Origin: Bacillota bacterium
GTDB taxonomy: Bacteria > Bacillota > Clostridia > Lachnospirales > Lachnospiraceae
Reading direction: 5' to 3'
NCBI GenBank assembly: GCA_023390555.1
Contig: JAEWCQ010000021.1
Location: 62,001 to 126,000 of the forward strand
Length of the DNA stretch: 64,000 nt
Part shown: positions 41,842-50,681 of the stretch, piece by piece
Position numbering within the stretch: position 1 is the first letter of the stretch
How the letters are laid out: each line of letters starts with the position of its first letter
Notes under the pieces: generated by a model
Databases searched by the model: none
Told to the model about the DNA's origin: nothing
What the model saw: only the letters and a program-made list of their open reading frames with translations
Made by a program: the position numbers and the translations under genes

Positions 41842-41868
41842 CTGCCCTTTCCATGCCGGAAAGGGCAG
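41842..41868 (-). terminator. Hairpin between binding-protein and permease genes, cellobiose locus
   Basis: CTGCCCTTTCC / GGAAAGGGCAG, perfect 11-bp stem with a 5-base loop, 54 bases after the binding-protein stop and without a T-run. It has the same position as the hairpin in the other ABC locus. TTTCGTAATGTTTTCGTAG just downstream (41811-41828 on plus) resembles the LacI-type sites. Confidence 0.65.
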
Positions 41869-41922
41869 CATAGATATTGCCGTTACTCTTTGATCCTGAT
41901 TGTCAGCTTTTACTATTTTTCA

Positions 41923-43362
41923 TTATTCAGCTTTTAAATATGAGAACTTGTCGTGTACGGCAGATTTGAAGTCAGTAATTGCCGTATCTTCGTCTTTGTT
42001 ACCATTTGCATACTCTTTTACCTGTGTTGCCCACATAGCATTGATATCCTGATCTTCTGCAGTTGCAACATTTGCACTGATGTTCTCAGCCAATGGTAAG
42101 AAGAAGCTCATGAAATCCTGTTTTGCATCCGGGAACAGATAGTCACAGGTTGCACCATTTGTAGAAATTGTCTTGATTGCCGTCTTGTTGTTTACAAAAT
42201 CGCTGTTCGTTGCATTGATTGATACCATGAAGTCCGGATCACAGGTAAATGCTTTGATGATTGTTGCAGCCAGATCTTTGTCCGAGCATCCAACGGTTGC
42301 TGCAAGACCGGTTCCGCCCCAATAGAACTGTTCCGGAGCATTTACAAGGATTGTATTTGATTTCCAAGGATCTTTTAAGCACCAGTATGTGAACCATGGG
42401 CATCCGCAGTAAGCGAGTGCTGCATTCGATGTTTCGCCGTCGCCTTCCATGTTTGCATACCAGTCGGTAGACCACTGATCTGTTTCAAAGGTAAGATCCT
42501 CATCCACCAATGTCTTTGCAATATCCATATACTGTGTCATGTTATCATCAACACTGATTACATCTTTTCCATCTTCATACCAGCCGGTAGATCTGGAGTT
42601 GGACAATACACGGAAGGTCTCGTCAAATCCGGAGAAGAGTTTTACCTTTCCGCCGCTTGCTTCTTTGACTTTCCTAGCAGCATCCAGAATGCCGTCCCAG
42701 GTGGAGAACATGGTATTCAGTTCTGCAACATCGGTCGTTCCAAGATATTTCTCGCAGAAATCTGCTCTCAACTGGAAGCATCCAGGTGTTGCCTGCCAGA
42801 ACAATGCCTTTACATTTCCATCATAGTCCGTACCGAGATCCAGGTTATACTGGTACTGGTCTGCATAATCATCCTTGGTAATGCCAAGATCAGAAACAGA
42901 TGCCAGATAATCACCATTTACATATTTTAACACATAATCCACTTCAAGACCCATTAAATCCGGATACAACTCATTGCTTGTGTCTGCCAGAATCTCATCG
43001 ATCTTTGTCTGATAATAATCAGAACCACCCGAATTTACAAATACGATACGTTTTGCCAGATCCGGATATTTTTCTGCGAATGGTCCATCCAGCAATTTCT
43101 TGATGTCATCATTCCAGCCCCATACTACGAATGCATCATCTGCACTTGCATCACCAGTTATCGTATTCTCAACTTCGGTGGAAGCAACTTCTTCCGTTTC
43201 CGTTGATTCCGAAGCAACTTCTGAATCCCCTGCTTCTGTCGATACCGCCGCATCCCCATCACTGCTGGCATTACTGGTATTGTTGTTTGATCCTCCACAG
43301 CCTGCCAGCATACCGGCAACCATAGATACGCATAAAAATGCGCTAATGAGTTTCTTTTTCAT
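41923..43362 (-). CDS. Sugar-binding lipoprotein, probable cello-oligosaccharide importer
   Basis: 479 residues. Lipoprotein signal ends at LAGCGGS (Cys about 22), then a ~45-residue S/T/E/A-rich linker that spaces the domain from the membrane. The mature fold is a family 1 binding protein (DDAFVVWGWNDDIKKLLDG, ALFWQATPGCFQLRADFCEKY). AAAGGAGGAG precedes the ATG, and it starts 17 bases after lacI. Being next to a divergent cellobiose phosphorylase makes cellobiose or short cellodextrins the likely ligand. Confidence 0.92.
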   Translation of the reverse strand: MKKKLISAFLCVSMVAGMLAGCGGSNNNTSNASSDGDAAVSTEAGDSEVASESTETEEVASTEVENTITGDASADDAFVVWGWNDDIKKLLDGPFAEKYPDLAKRIVFVNSGGSDYYQTKIDEILADTSNELYPDLMGLEVDYVLKYVNGDYLASVSDLGITKDDYADQYQYNLDLGTDYDGNVKALFWQATPGCFQLRADFCEKYLGTTDVAELNTMFSTWDGILDAARKVKEASGGKVKLFSGFDETFRVLSNSRSTGWYEDGKDVISVDDNMTQYMDIAKTLVDEDLTFETDQWSTDWYANMEGDGETSNAALAYCGCPWFTYWCLKDPWKSNTILVNAPEQFYWGGTGLAATVGCSDKDLAATIIKAFTCDPDFMVSINATNSDFVNNKTAIKTISTNGATCDYLFPDAKQDFMSFFLPLAENISANVATAEDQDINAMWATQVKEYANGNKDEDTAITDFKSAVHDKFSYLKAE

Positions 43363-43379
43363 TTAGAACTCTCCTCCTT

Positions 43380-44420
43380 TTATTCTTCATCCCCCTGGGA
43401 TGGTGTTTGAAGTATTTCTCCAACGGATTTTCCGCGGAGAAGTGTACCTTCTATAACGACTCTTTCAACAAGAGTTGTTTTCGGTTTTTCAATGGAATCG
43501 ACCAGACGCCTTGCCGCTTCCCTTCCTATTATATCAGTATCCTGGAGAATTGTGGTAATCTCTGGATGCACAAGCTGCGATACTCTTGTTCCATCATAGC
43601 CGGCGACCGATATATCGTCCGGTATTTTCAAGCCCATCTCAGCAATTACGTTCTTTCCTCCGATCAAAGAAGTATCATCCGGATACAGAATACAGGTCGG
43701 CGGATCCGTAAGATTCAAAAGCTCTCTTGTCTGCTTTGCTGCTCCCCGTGTTTCCAGATACGCCGCTTCGCGGATATATCTGTCCGGAACCTTTAGATGA
43801 AGTTCTTCCATTGCCCGATAAAAACTGGTCAGACGCTCCTTTGTAACATACGAAAATTTCTGACCATGTATGTATGCGATCTTACGATGTCCTTTGCTGT
43901 ACACATAGCGTACCAGCTCCTCCATACCCTTTACATTATTTGAGCTGATTGCCGTACAGTTGTAATGCGCATAGTCAATTGTGACAACCGCTATCTCACT
44001 GTTCATCAGCTCCAGCACGCTTGGATCATTAAAATCCGCGCACACGATACAGACACCTTCAAAATTACGATACCTGCAATGCTCATAACAGGACATTGAT
44101 TTGTTACTGTAATGGTTATTGATAAAAGTAATATCATAACCTTCCGATTCCGCCTGCATCTTAAATCCGTTTAACACTCCCGAAAAATATTCATGTGTCA
44201 AACCGCTTCCGGCTTCTTCGCTGAAAAGCACTCCTATATTATAGGAACGGTTTGTCTTTAAGGCCCTAGCCGCAGAGTTTGGAAAATACCCCATATCATT
44301 GGCCGCTTTTTTAATTCTCGCCTTTGTTTCATCTCCAATATCTCTCTGGTCGTTCAACGCTTTGCTGACTGTTGCTGCAGACACTCCACACTGTTTTGCA
44401 ATGTCTTTTAAAGATACCAT
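43380..44420 (-). CDS. LacI-family repressor of the cellobiose locus
   Basis: 346 residues. HTH and hinge: VSLKDIAKQCGVSAATVSKA (about 2-21) through MGYFPNSAARAL; the rest is a sugar-binding effector domain (NIGVLFSEEAGSGLTHEYF, ISVAGYDGTRVSQLVHPEIT). It is the first gene of the operon with the binding protein and permeases, so it is likely autoregulated. Repeated operator-like sites lie in the 418-base gap to the divergent phosphorylase gene. The inducer is probably cellobiose or a phosphorylated relative. Confidence 0.93.
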   Translation of the reverse strand: MVSLKDIAKQCGVSAATVSKALNDQRDIGDETKARIKKAANDMGYFPNSAARALKTNRSYNIGVLFSEEAGSGLTHEYFSGVLNGFKMQAESEGYDITFINNHYSNKSMSCYEHCRYRNFEGVCIVCADFNDPSVLELMNSEIAVVTIDYAHYNCTAISSNNVKGMEELVRYVYSKGHRKIAYIHGQKFSYVTKERLTSFYRAMEELHLKVPDRYIREAAYLETRGAAKQTRELLNLTDPPTCILYPDDTSLIGGKNVIAEMGLKIPDDISVAGYDGTRVSQLVHPEITTILQDTDIIGREAARRLVDSIEKPKTTLVERVVIEGTLLRGKSVGEILQTPSQGDEE

Positions 44421-44452
44421 CCTTTGCTCCTCATGCTCTCTCCGAGCTCGTT

Positions 44453-44466
44453 ACTTAATCGTTTTC
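44453..44466. promoter_or_regulatory. LacI-type operator site 1
   Basis: ACTTAATCGTTTTC, identical to the site at 44793-44806. It lies just downstream of the lacI -10, so binding would block lacI-ABC transcription. Confidence 0.6.
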
Positions 44467-44474
44467 GTACTTTT

Positions 44475-44503
44475 ACTATAGCCCTTATCCATTTCATTTG
44501 CAA
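44475..44503 (-). promoter_or_regulatory. Promoter of the lacI-ABC operon
   Basis: Reverse strand: TTGCAA (44498-44503), 17-base spacer, TATAGT (44475-44480). Operator site 1 lies at the start of the transcript. The ~150 bases to the right are very AT-rich and without any coding signal. Confidence 0.65.
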
Positions 44504-44635
44504 CAGTATTTTACTTTTTCGTTATTTTATCTATTTTTATTATTGTTTTTTTGTTCAATATGTACATTAGATTCTTCTGTAACTTCAAGTCCTATTTTCT
44601 ATTTATTACGTTTTCAGTTATTTTATTCTATTTTT

Positions 44636-44648
44636 CACTTAATCGTTA
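44636..44648. promoter_or_regulatory. LacI-type operator site 2 (weaker)
   Basis: CACTTAATCGTTATT shares the ACTTAATCGTT core with sites 1 and 3 and lies about midway between them, where it could assist repression looping. A looser match, TTACGTTTTCAG, lies near 44606. Confidence 0.45.
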
Positions 44649-44744
44649 TTTTTTTACACATTTCCACAATTTTCCATTTTCTCTTCACGGTTATTGCTTT
44701 TCCTATAAAATACTTGTTTTTTCAATATTTATTTGATTTTATGA

Positions 44745-44773
44745 TTGCTTTTTTTCTATTTCTATCTTATACT
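44745..44773 (+). promoter_or_regulatory. Promoter of the cellobiose phosphorylase gene
   Basis: TTGCTT (44745-44750), 17-base spacer, TATACT (44768-44773). Transcription should start near 44780, 13 bases before operator site 3. Confidence 0.55.
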
Positions 44774-44792
44774 CTGCTTAAGGATTATCATA

Positions 44793-44806
44793 ACTTAATC
44801 GTTTTC
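44793..44806. promoter_or_regulatory. LacI-type operator site 3
   Basis: ACTTAATCGTTTTC, an exact copy of site 1, located between the phosphorylase transcription start and its ATG. Confidence 0.6.
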
Positions 44807-44838
44807 CATAAATGATAATACGAGGAGGATACTACAAC

Positions 44839-47283
44839 ATGAAATTTGGATTTTTTGATGATGTGCAAAAAGAATATGTCATAACATCTCCAAAAACACC
44901 CCTGCCATGGATCAACTATTTAGGATGTGAGGATTTTTTCACACTGGTATCGAATACGTGCGGAGGCTATAGTTTCTATAAAGATGCGAAACTGCTGAGG
45001 CTTACCCGATACCGTTATAATAATGTACCTTATGACAGCAATGGGCATTACTACTTTATCAAGGATGGTGATGAGGTCTGGAATCCAGGCTGGATGCCTT
45101 CCAAAACAGAGCTTGATTCTTATCGCTGCCGTCACGGACTTGGATATTCCGTATTTGAATCCAGCAAGAATCAGTTGAAATCTTCACTTACTGCATTCGT
45201 GCCAATCGGTTCCACCTGTGAGATCAATAAACTGACACTCACAAACGAAAGCTCTGAAGAAAAGGAAATTTCCGTATTTTCCTATGTTGAGTTCTGTCTG
45301 TGGAACGCCATGGATGATATGACAAATTTTCAACGTAACTTCAGCACCGGCGAGGTAGAAATTCACGATTCAGCAATCTATCACAAGACGGAATACCGTG
45401 AACGGAGAAATCACTATGCCGTTTACGCCGTTAATGCGCCGATTGCAGGTTTTGACACAGACCGTGATGCTTTTCTGGGCGCCTACGGTGAAAATTCCGC
45501 TCCGGAGGTTGTAACAAACGGAGCATCCAAAAATTCCGTAGCGAGCGGATGGGCTCCTGTCGGTTCCCATCACCTGAAGTTCACGTTACATTCAGGTGAA
45601 AGCAAAGAGTTTGTCTTTGTATTGGGATATGTCGAGAATCCTGTTGAAAACAAGTGGGTCGGACCTGCCGAAAATGGTGTTATCAACCGCGAGCCGGCCA
45701 ATGAATTATTAGAAAAATTCAACACTTCCGAAAAGGCCGATCAGGCTCTGGAAGATTTGAAAACGTACTGGAACAATCTGCTTTCACACTTTACGGTTTC
45801 TTCTTCGGAAGAAAAAATGGACAGAATGGTAAATATCTGGCATCAGTATCAGTGTATGGTAACTTTTAACATGTCACGTTCTGCTTCCTATTTTGAATCC
45901 GGTATCGGACGCGGAATGGGCTTCCGGGACTCCTGTCAGGATCTTCTTGGTTTCGTACATCTGATTCCGGACCGGGCAAGACAGCGAATTCTGGATATTG
46001 CCGCTACTCAATTTGAAGACGGAAGTGCTTATCATCAGTATCAGCCGCTGACCAAAAAGGGAAACTCCGATGTCGGAAGCGGTTTTAACGATGATCCGCT
46101 CTGGTTAATTGCCGGCACCGCTGCTTATATCAAAGAAACCGGCGATTACTCGATTCTCGATGAATCCACGCCGTACGACAGCGATCCGTCCAAGGCAACC
46201 GATTTCATGGAGCATCTGAGACGCTCCTTCAATTATACCGTCAATCATTTAGGACCGCATGGTCTTCCGCTGATCGGACGTGCTGACTGGAACGACTGTC
46301 TGAACCTGAACTGTTTCTCAGAAGAACCCGGAGAATCTTTCCAGACGTTCGGCCCATCCGAAGGACCAAATGCAGAATCTGTTTTTATTGCAGGTATGTT
46401 TGTAAAATATGGAAAAGATTATATTGCAATCTGTAAACACAGAGGTTTGGATGAAGAAGCCGCAAAAGCGGAAGAAGCCATTGCACAAATGGAGAAAACG
46501 GTTCTTGCTGCAGGCTGGGACGGAGAATGGTTCTTACGTGCTTATGACCATTACAAAAATAAGATTGGTTCTAAGGAATGTGAAGACGGCCAGATTTTTA
46601 TCGAACCGCAGGGATTCTGTGTTATGGCAGAAATCGGTCTGGAAGAGGGAAACTGTCTGCAGGCGATGCAATCCGTCGAAAAGCATCTCGACACAAAATA
46701 CGGCATTGTATTGTTGCAGCCGCCTTATCACAAATATCATGTAGAACTTGGTGAGATTTCCTCTTATCCACCTGGATACAAAGAGAATGCCGGTATCTTC
46801 TGTCACAACAATCCGTGGATTTCGATTGCGGAAACCGTTGTTGGCCGCGGAAATCGTGCATGGCAGGTATATACAAGAACCTGTCCTGCTTACATCGAGG
46901 ATATCAGCGAGATACACCGTACCGAACCTTATGTCTATTCACAGATGATTGCCGGAATCGATGCTCCGAATTTCGGAGAAGCGAAAAACAGCTGGCTGAC
47001 CGGTACTGCTGCCTGGACCTTCCTGGATGTATCACAATTCATCCTCGGTATTCGTCCGGACTATGACGGTCTTGTGATCGATCCATGCATCCCGTCAAGT
47101 CTGGAAGGCTTTACGGCAAAACGGGATTTCCGCGGTGTGACCTATCACATTACGGTTAAGAATCCAGAAAAAGTTGAAAAAGGTGTTACAACTATGACCG
47201 TCGATGGAAAAGTGATCAACGGAACCCTGATTCCATTTGATGCTTCCAAAAAAGATGTGACAGTAGAGGTTGTTATGGGATAA
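44839..47283 (+). CDS. Cellobiose phosphorylase (GH94)
   Basis: 814 residues, the length of GH94 cellobiose phosphorylases. It starts MKFGFFDDVQKEYVITSPKT, the usual beginning of this family; the ATG at 44839 follows GAGGAGG, ruling out the earlier in-frame ATG. Family hallmarks include GRGMGFRDSCQDLLGFVHLIP, a ADWNDCLNLN segment carrying the catalytic aspartate, and FCHNNPWISIAET. It cleaves cellobiose with phosphate to glucose 1-phosphate and glucose in the cytosol, saving ATP. No secretion signal. It is divergent from lacI and probably co-regulated with the ABC importer through the shared operators. Confidence 0.92.
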   Translation: MKFGFFDDVQKEYVITSPKTPLPWINYLGCEDFFTLVSNTCGGYSFYKDAKLLRLTRYRYNNVPYDSNGHYYFIKDGDEVWNPGWMPSKTELDSYRCRHGLGYSVFESSKNQLKSSLTAFVPIGSTCEINKLTLTNESSEEKEISVFSYVEFCLWNAMDDMTNFQRNFSTGEVEIHDSAIYHKTEYRERRNHYAVYAVNAPIAGFDTDRDAFLGAYGENSAPEVVTNGASKNSVASGWAPVGSHHLKFTLHSGESKEFVFVLGYVENPVENKWVGPAENGVINREPANELLEKFNTSEKADQALEDLKTYWNNLLSHFTVSSSEEKMDRMVNIWHQYQCMVTFNMSRSASYFESGIGRGMGFRDSCQDLLGFVHLIPDRARQRILDIAATQFEDGSAYHQYQPLTKKGNSDVGSGFNDDPLWLIAGTAAYIKETGDYSILDESTPYDSDPSKATDFMEHLRRSFNYTVNHLGPHGLPLIGRADWNDCLNLNCFSEEPGESFQTFGPSEGPNAESVFIAGMFVKYGKDYIAICKHRGLDEEAAKAEEAIAQMEKTVLAAGWDGEWFLRAYDHYKNKIGSKECEDGQIFIEPQGFCVMAEIGLEEGNCLQAMQSVEKHLDTKYGIVLLQPPYHKYHVELGEISSYPPGYKENAGIFCHNNPWISIAETVVGRGNRAWQVYTRTCPAYIEDISEIHRTEPYVYSQMIAGIDAPNFGEAKNSWLTGTAAWTFLDVSQFILGIRPDYDGLVIDPCIPSSLEGFTAKRDFRGVTYHITVKNPEKVEKGVTTMTVDGKVINGTLIPFDASKKDVTVEVVMG

Positions 47284-47334
47284 TCCATCCGGGTTTCTTT
47301 CACCTCTAAAACTTATTTGATATGGCTAAGAGAT

Positions 47335-47369
47335 AAAAATAAGAAGCACCTAAAGTGCTTCTTATTTTT
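47335..47369. terminator. Bidirectional terminator after the cellobiose phosphorylase gene
   Basis: AAAAATAAGAAGCAC / GTGCTTCTTATTTTT, perfect 15-bp stem, 5-base loop, A/T runs at both ends. It serves the two converging genes. Confidence 0.88.
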
Positions 47370-47385
47370 AGTTCATCAACGCTCC

Positions 47386-48129
47386 CTACTTTGCAATCCG
47401 ATAAATGTTATAATATGTAGTATCTTCCAAATGTGTGTATTTGTCGAGATACGTGATAATAATCTGTGTTCTGGCAACCAAATCCGTTGACCAGCTATCA
47501 TAATAATTATCATCGTAATCATAGCCCCAATTATCGTAATCAGCATAGATTCCCAAGGTAATCGTGGAATTGTTTTTTACCGTTTTGGTTACTTTTTCCC
47601 CATTTTTATCAGACGTAATCACCTGAATTTTCTTTAAGGTATAACCTTTATTTAAGGATGCAGCAATTTTTCCTTTTGTCTTTGTTGTAAGTGTAAACAA
47701 ATCCTTGGTGGAATTTGCAAATTTAAACGACTTCATCGGTAAATCCGATTTTGCATATACCGTGACCGCATGCGAGCTTCTCTTTGTCTTACCATCTCGG
47801 CTGTAAATATCGAAGCTCACTTTGTAGGTTCCAGCTTTTTTTGCATAAAGCGTAATGTTTGCGGTTCCCGGATCGGAAGAACTGCTGATCTGGCTGGACT
47901 GTCTGGCCAGAAGATTGGCAGAGCTGGTTTTCAGATTCTTAATTTTATCCCCGCAATTTACATAGGACACATCAATTGTCTGGTTCCAAAGATCACCCGG
48001 ATAAATCCGAATCTTACTCGTCACAGTTGCCTTGGATGCTGCCGAAACATCTGTCGCTGGAATGGACATTAGACCAATAGTCAAGACCAATGCCAGCATT
48101 AAACTAACTACTTTTTTCATAATCTTCAT
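47386..48129 (-). CDS. Secreted protein of unknown function
   Basis: 247 residues. Signal peptide about 1-30 (cut near DVSA-AS). The mature part has beta-rich, Ig-like character (GTANITLYAKKAGTYKVSF at about 88-106) and ends in a second beta-rich stretch. A Tyr/Asp-rich patch YADYDNWGYDYDDNYYDSW (195-213) stands out and could bind metal or carbohydrate. No anchor motif. AAGGAG precedes the ATG. It is the first of a run of leftward cell-envelope genes, upstream of the converging GH94 gene. I do not recognise the family. Confidence 0.8.
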   Translation of the reverse strand: MKIMKKVVSLMLALVLTIGLMSIPATDVSAASKATVTSKIRIYPGDLWNQTIDVSYVNCGDKIKNLKTSSANLLARQSSQISSSSDPGTANITLYAKKAGTYKVSFDIYSRDGKTKRSSHAVTVYAKSDLPMKSFKFANSTKDLFTLTTKTKGKIAASLNKGYTLKKIQVITSDKNGEKVTKTVKNNSTITLGIYADYDNWGYDYDDNYYDSWSTDLVARTQIIITYLDKYTHLEDTTYYNIYRIAK

Positions 48130-48143
48130 ACTTTTTCTCCTTA

Positions 48144-48210
48144 AATATAATAGAAAGGTAACTTGTGTTACCTTTCTATTATATTACCTGGATTTACCAT
48201 ATTATGTCAA
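48144..48210 (-). promoter_or_regulatory. Promoter overlapping a 19-bp perfect palindrome
   Basis: The perfect inverted repeat AATATAATAGAAAGGTAAC / GTTACCTTTCTATTATATT with a 4-base loop covers 48144-48185. On the minus strand TTGACA (48205-48210) and TAATAT (48181-48186), 18 bases apart, place the -10 inside the palindrome, so the secreted-protein mRNA would begin with the hairpin. It may also terminate the amidase gene upstream. Confidence 0.6.
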
Positions 48211-48230
48211 TTCTGATTTTTCAAATAATT

Positions 48231-49415
48231 TTAATTATTCTGAAAATAAGTATCAATTCCGTTTGCAATTCCCTGTACCATCTGATTCTGGTAGGTTTCT
48301 GATGCCATATTCGTATCTTCGGTTGGATTTGTCATATAGCCCATTTCCAGGATTGTAACCGGAACGGTACTCCAGTTGATTCCGCTCATCGAATCTGTTT
48401 CCCATACATATTCCTTATTTGCGCCTGTTGTGGCACAGAAATTGTCCAAAATGTCCTGAGAAAGGGATTTACTCTGATTATATAACGAAGCAACATAGGG
48501 ATTGGAAGCTGTCGGACAGATTGTCATTGCACCATTTGTCGAACTATTCTCAGAACCGTTCGCATGTATTCTGACAAATGCATCACATCCTGCATTCGCC
48601 GCAATGGATGCACGTTCACTGTTACTGAGATTGACATCATTGGTCTCACGCGTCATCACAACGCCATAACCCCGGGCGATCAATTCATCTCTGAGCTTTA
48701 ATCCGACTTCCAGATTCAGTTCATACTCAGTGATTCCTGTCGTAGTACCTGTAGTTCCGCCTGTCACCCTTGCCTTCGTCTCTGAAGAACCCGGAGCCAC
48801 CGGTTCCGGCGTACTGTCTCCCTGTGACTGATGCCCCGGATCAATACATATGCTATGCCCATTCGAAGATGCATATACAATTCCAGTCCCTGCATTCTGT
48901 GTCTGCGTAATCCCAGAAGGTGCGGCAGAAGCCTCTGCGGCCGGTTCCTCCGTTGTCAGATATGCAGATGCTATATAGTAACCGGTTCCATCTATTTCCA
49001 CCGCACTCCAATTACCGTCGTTTTGCGTCCGGTGGAAACTTGCTCCGGAAGAAGCGACTTTATATACCGCCGCATCCGTAGATGGTGCTGTTCTGATATT
49101 TACCTGATCCGTTGCATATACGGTCTCGTCAACATTCTCAAGCGTATCCGCATTCAGTACTGCCGGTAGCTCTGTCTCCGTATCTGCCTTTGCCTCTGTT
49201 TCTGTCACAGGTATCGATTCCGTCTCAATTTCCGAAGGTACTTCTGATGAATCCCCACTTTCCACTTCTGTATCAGCTTTGACTTCCACATCCTTGCTCT
49301 GATTGTTGTTCTCACTTTTGCACCCAGCAGCGAAAGCACCAATCATCAGAAGCAGGCATACCAGAATGCTAATCAAACGTATCTTTTTCATATCTGTTCT
49401 CAATCCAATTCTCAT
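48231..49415 (-). CDS. N-acetylmuramoyl-L-alanine amidase lipoprotein with SH3-like domain
   Basis: About 394 residues. A lipoprotein signal ends at AAGCKSE (Cys about 32), followed by an acidic T/E-rich linker, a bacterial SH3-like domain (DQVNIRTAPSTDAAVYKVAS) and an amidase_3 domain: zinc-binding ICIDPGHQSQGD, later YELNLEVGLKLRDELIARGY, FVRIHANGSENS and the catalytic glutamate in VTILEMGYMTNPTED. It should hydrolyse the muramoyl-alanine bond of peptidoglycan at the cell surface. Two or three starts are possible; 49415 has GGAG six bases upstream, and 49427 or 49391 would change only the first residues. Confidence 0.9.
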   Translation of the reverse strand: MRIGLRTDMKKIRLISILVCLLLMIGAFAAGCKSENNNQSKDVEVKADTEVESGDSSEVPSEIETESIPVTETEAKADTETELPAVLNADTLENVDETVYATDQVNIRTAPSTDAAVYKVASSGASFHRTQNDGNWSAVEIDGTGYYIASAYLTTEEPAAEASAAPSGITQTQNAGTGIVYASSNGHSICIDPGHQSQGDSTPEPVAPGSSETKARVTGGTTGTTTGITEYELNLEVGLKLRDELIARGYGVVMTRETNDVNLSNSERASIAANAGCDAFVRIHANGSENSSTNGAMTICPTASNPYVASLYNQSKSLSQDILDNFCATTGANKEYVWETDSMSGINWSTVPVTILEMGYMTNPTEDTNMASETYQNQMVQGIANGIDTYFQNN

Positions 49416-49456
49416 TCTTTTCTCCATGTCGGAAATTGGTATCTCCGTACCTCTGA

Positions 49457-50515
49457 TTAATACCCCAGATCATTGTGAATTGTATCACTGATTCCCTGCA
49501 CGGTTCCCGAAACCGTATAACTTTCATCATTATATAAAAACTCATGCAGCTGCTTTACATTTGCTGCGAGATCGATTGCTACGACGGTACTGCCAAGACT
49601 GCCTACATCTGCGGAAGTCTTATCAAACGGAAAACCTGTATTATCGCCCATATTATATTTGCCCATCTTCATCATCATACCCAATAATTCGGTAGTACTC
49701 AGACTGGTCGAAACATCCGGCAATGCCTGGTCCATAATATCATTTAAGGTTGTAAGACTTGCTCCTTTCGCTTTTTCAAACATCTTTGTGAGTACAAGAC
49801 GCTGACGTTCGGTTCGCTTGTAATCCCATCCGGTCGTATAACGAATTCTTGCATAGGCAGTCGCCTGAACTCCGTCCAGTGTCTGCGTTCCAGGTCCGAT
49901 TTCGGATGTAGTCTTGCCTGTAACCTTGGTTATTTCTTCTGCGTATCCATTTACCAGAGGGGCCTCTTCGTCCGTAACATCGATTTCTACACCGCCCAGA
50001 AGATCAATCACTTCAACCAATGCATTAAAATCAACCGCCACATAATCCGTGATATTCAGATCCAGATTCCGGTTCATCATCCTCACTGCCTGCTCTGCAC
50101 CACCCTTCTGGTATGCGGCATTCGCCTTACGGAACGTATTATCCCCCACGACATCCAGATAGGTGTCACGATACAGTGAACACATCTTGATCTCACCGGT
50201 CTTGTTATTGATACTCGCGATGATCATGGTATCACTGTTTCCTGATTTGAAATTGCCATTCGAACGGTTGTCCACCCCAAACAATGCCAGTGTTGTATAG
50301 CCTTTCAGACTATCGTCGTCCAAATCATCATTGATTCCAACATCTGTCAGCTCCTGTTTGTCAAGCTTTCCAAGCTTGGACGCAACAAACGCCACAGCCA
50401 GAAGCAGCAACATAAGAATAAGTGCTATAATCGTAAAAATAATCTTTCGTTTCTGACGCTGCTTTTTGGTCAGTCTCTTTTTTCTCTTTCGATTTTTCAT
50501 ATTCTGTTCTTTCAC
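49457..50515 (-). CDS. LytR-CpsA-Psr (LCP) family protein
   Basis: 352 residues. A basic cytoplasmic tail (KNRKRKKRLTKKQRQKRK), one membrane helix (about 26-48) and an extracellular LCP domain: TLALFGVDNRSNGNFKSGNSD, CSLYRDTYLD, YVAVDFNALVEVIDLLGGVE and the arginine-rich YARIRYTTGWDYKRTERQR that binds the pyrophosphate. LCP enzymes attach teichoic acids or capsular polymers from lipid carriers to peptidoglycan. The start is a GTG at 50515 with GGAG nine bases upstream. It has a paralogue at 61574-62722. Confidence 0.93.
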   Translation of the reverse strand: MKEQNMKNRKRKKRLTKKQRQKRKIIFTIIALILMLLLLAVAFVASKLGKLDKQELTDVGINDDLDDDSLKGYTTLALFGVDNRSNGNFKSGNSDTMIIASINNKTGEIKMCSLYRDTYLDVVGDNTFRKANAAYQKGGAEQAVRMMNRNLDLNITDYVAVDFNALVEVIDLLGGVEIDVTDEEAPLVNGYAEEITKVTGKTTSEIGPGTQTLDGVQATAYARIRYTTGWDYKRTERQRLVLTKMFEKAKGASLTTLNDIMDQALPDVSTSLSTTELLGMMMKMGKYNMGDNTGFPFDKTSADVGSLGSTVVAIDLAANVKQLHEFLYNDESYTVSGTVQGISDTIHNDLGY

Positions 50516-50585
50516 AATCTCTCACTCCAATCTTTAAATAAATATCTTCCCTAATATCCATTTACCATTCGGTACAATCGTGGCA

Positions 50586-50620
50586 ACAGACAGCAAAGTC
50601 GCTCTAACTCCGCTGTCTGT
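50586..50620. repeat. Inverted repeat between the large amidase and LCP genes
   Basis: ACAGACAGC / GCTGTCTGT separated by 17 bases, 62 bases after the large amidase stop, without a T-run. It may be a weak terminator or mRNA end structure. The rest of this 166-base gap shows only weak promoter-like boxes. Confidence 0.45.
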
Positions 50621-50681
50621 GAAACTTTTGAATATACACAGTTTAAAATCAAGAAAAGGAACACCCAAAACCAACGGATAA

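Noticed and set aside
44504..44740. Open frames in the AT-rich gap between lacI and the phosphorylase gene
   Set aside because: Composition is almost purely Phe/Leu/Tyr/Ile from T-runs, with no ribosome site; the region is better explained as regulatory DNA.
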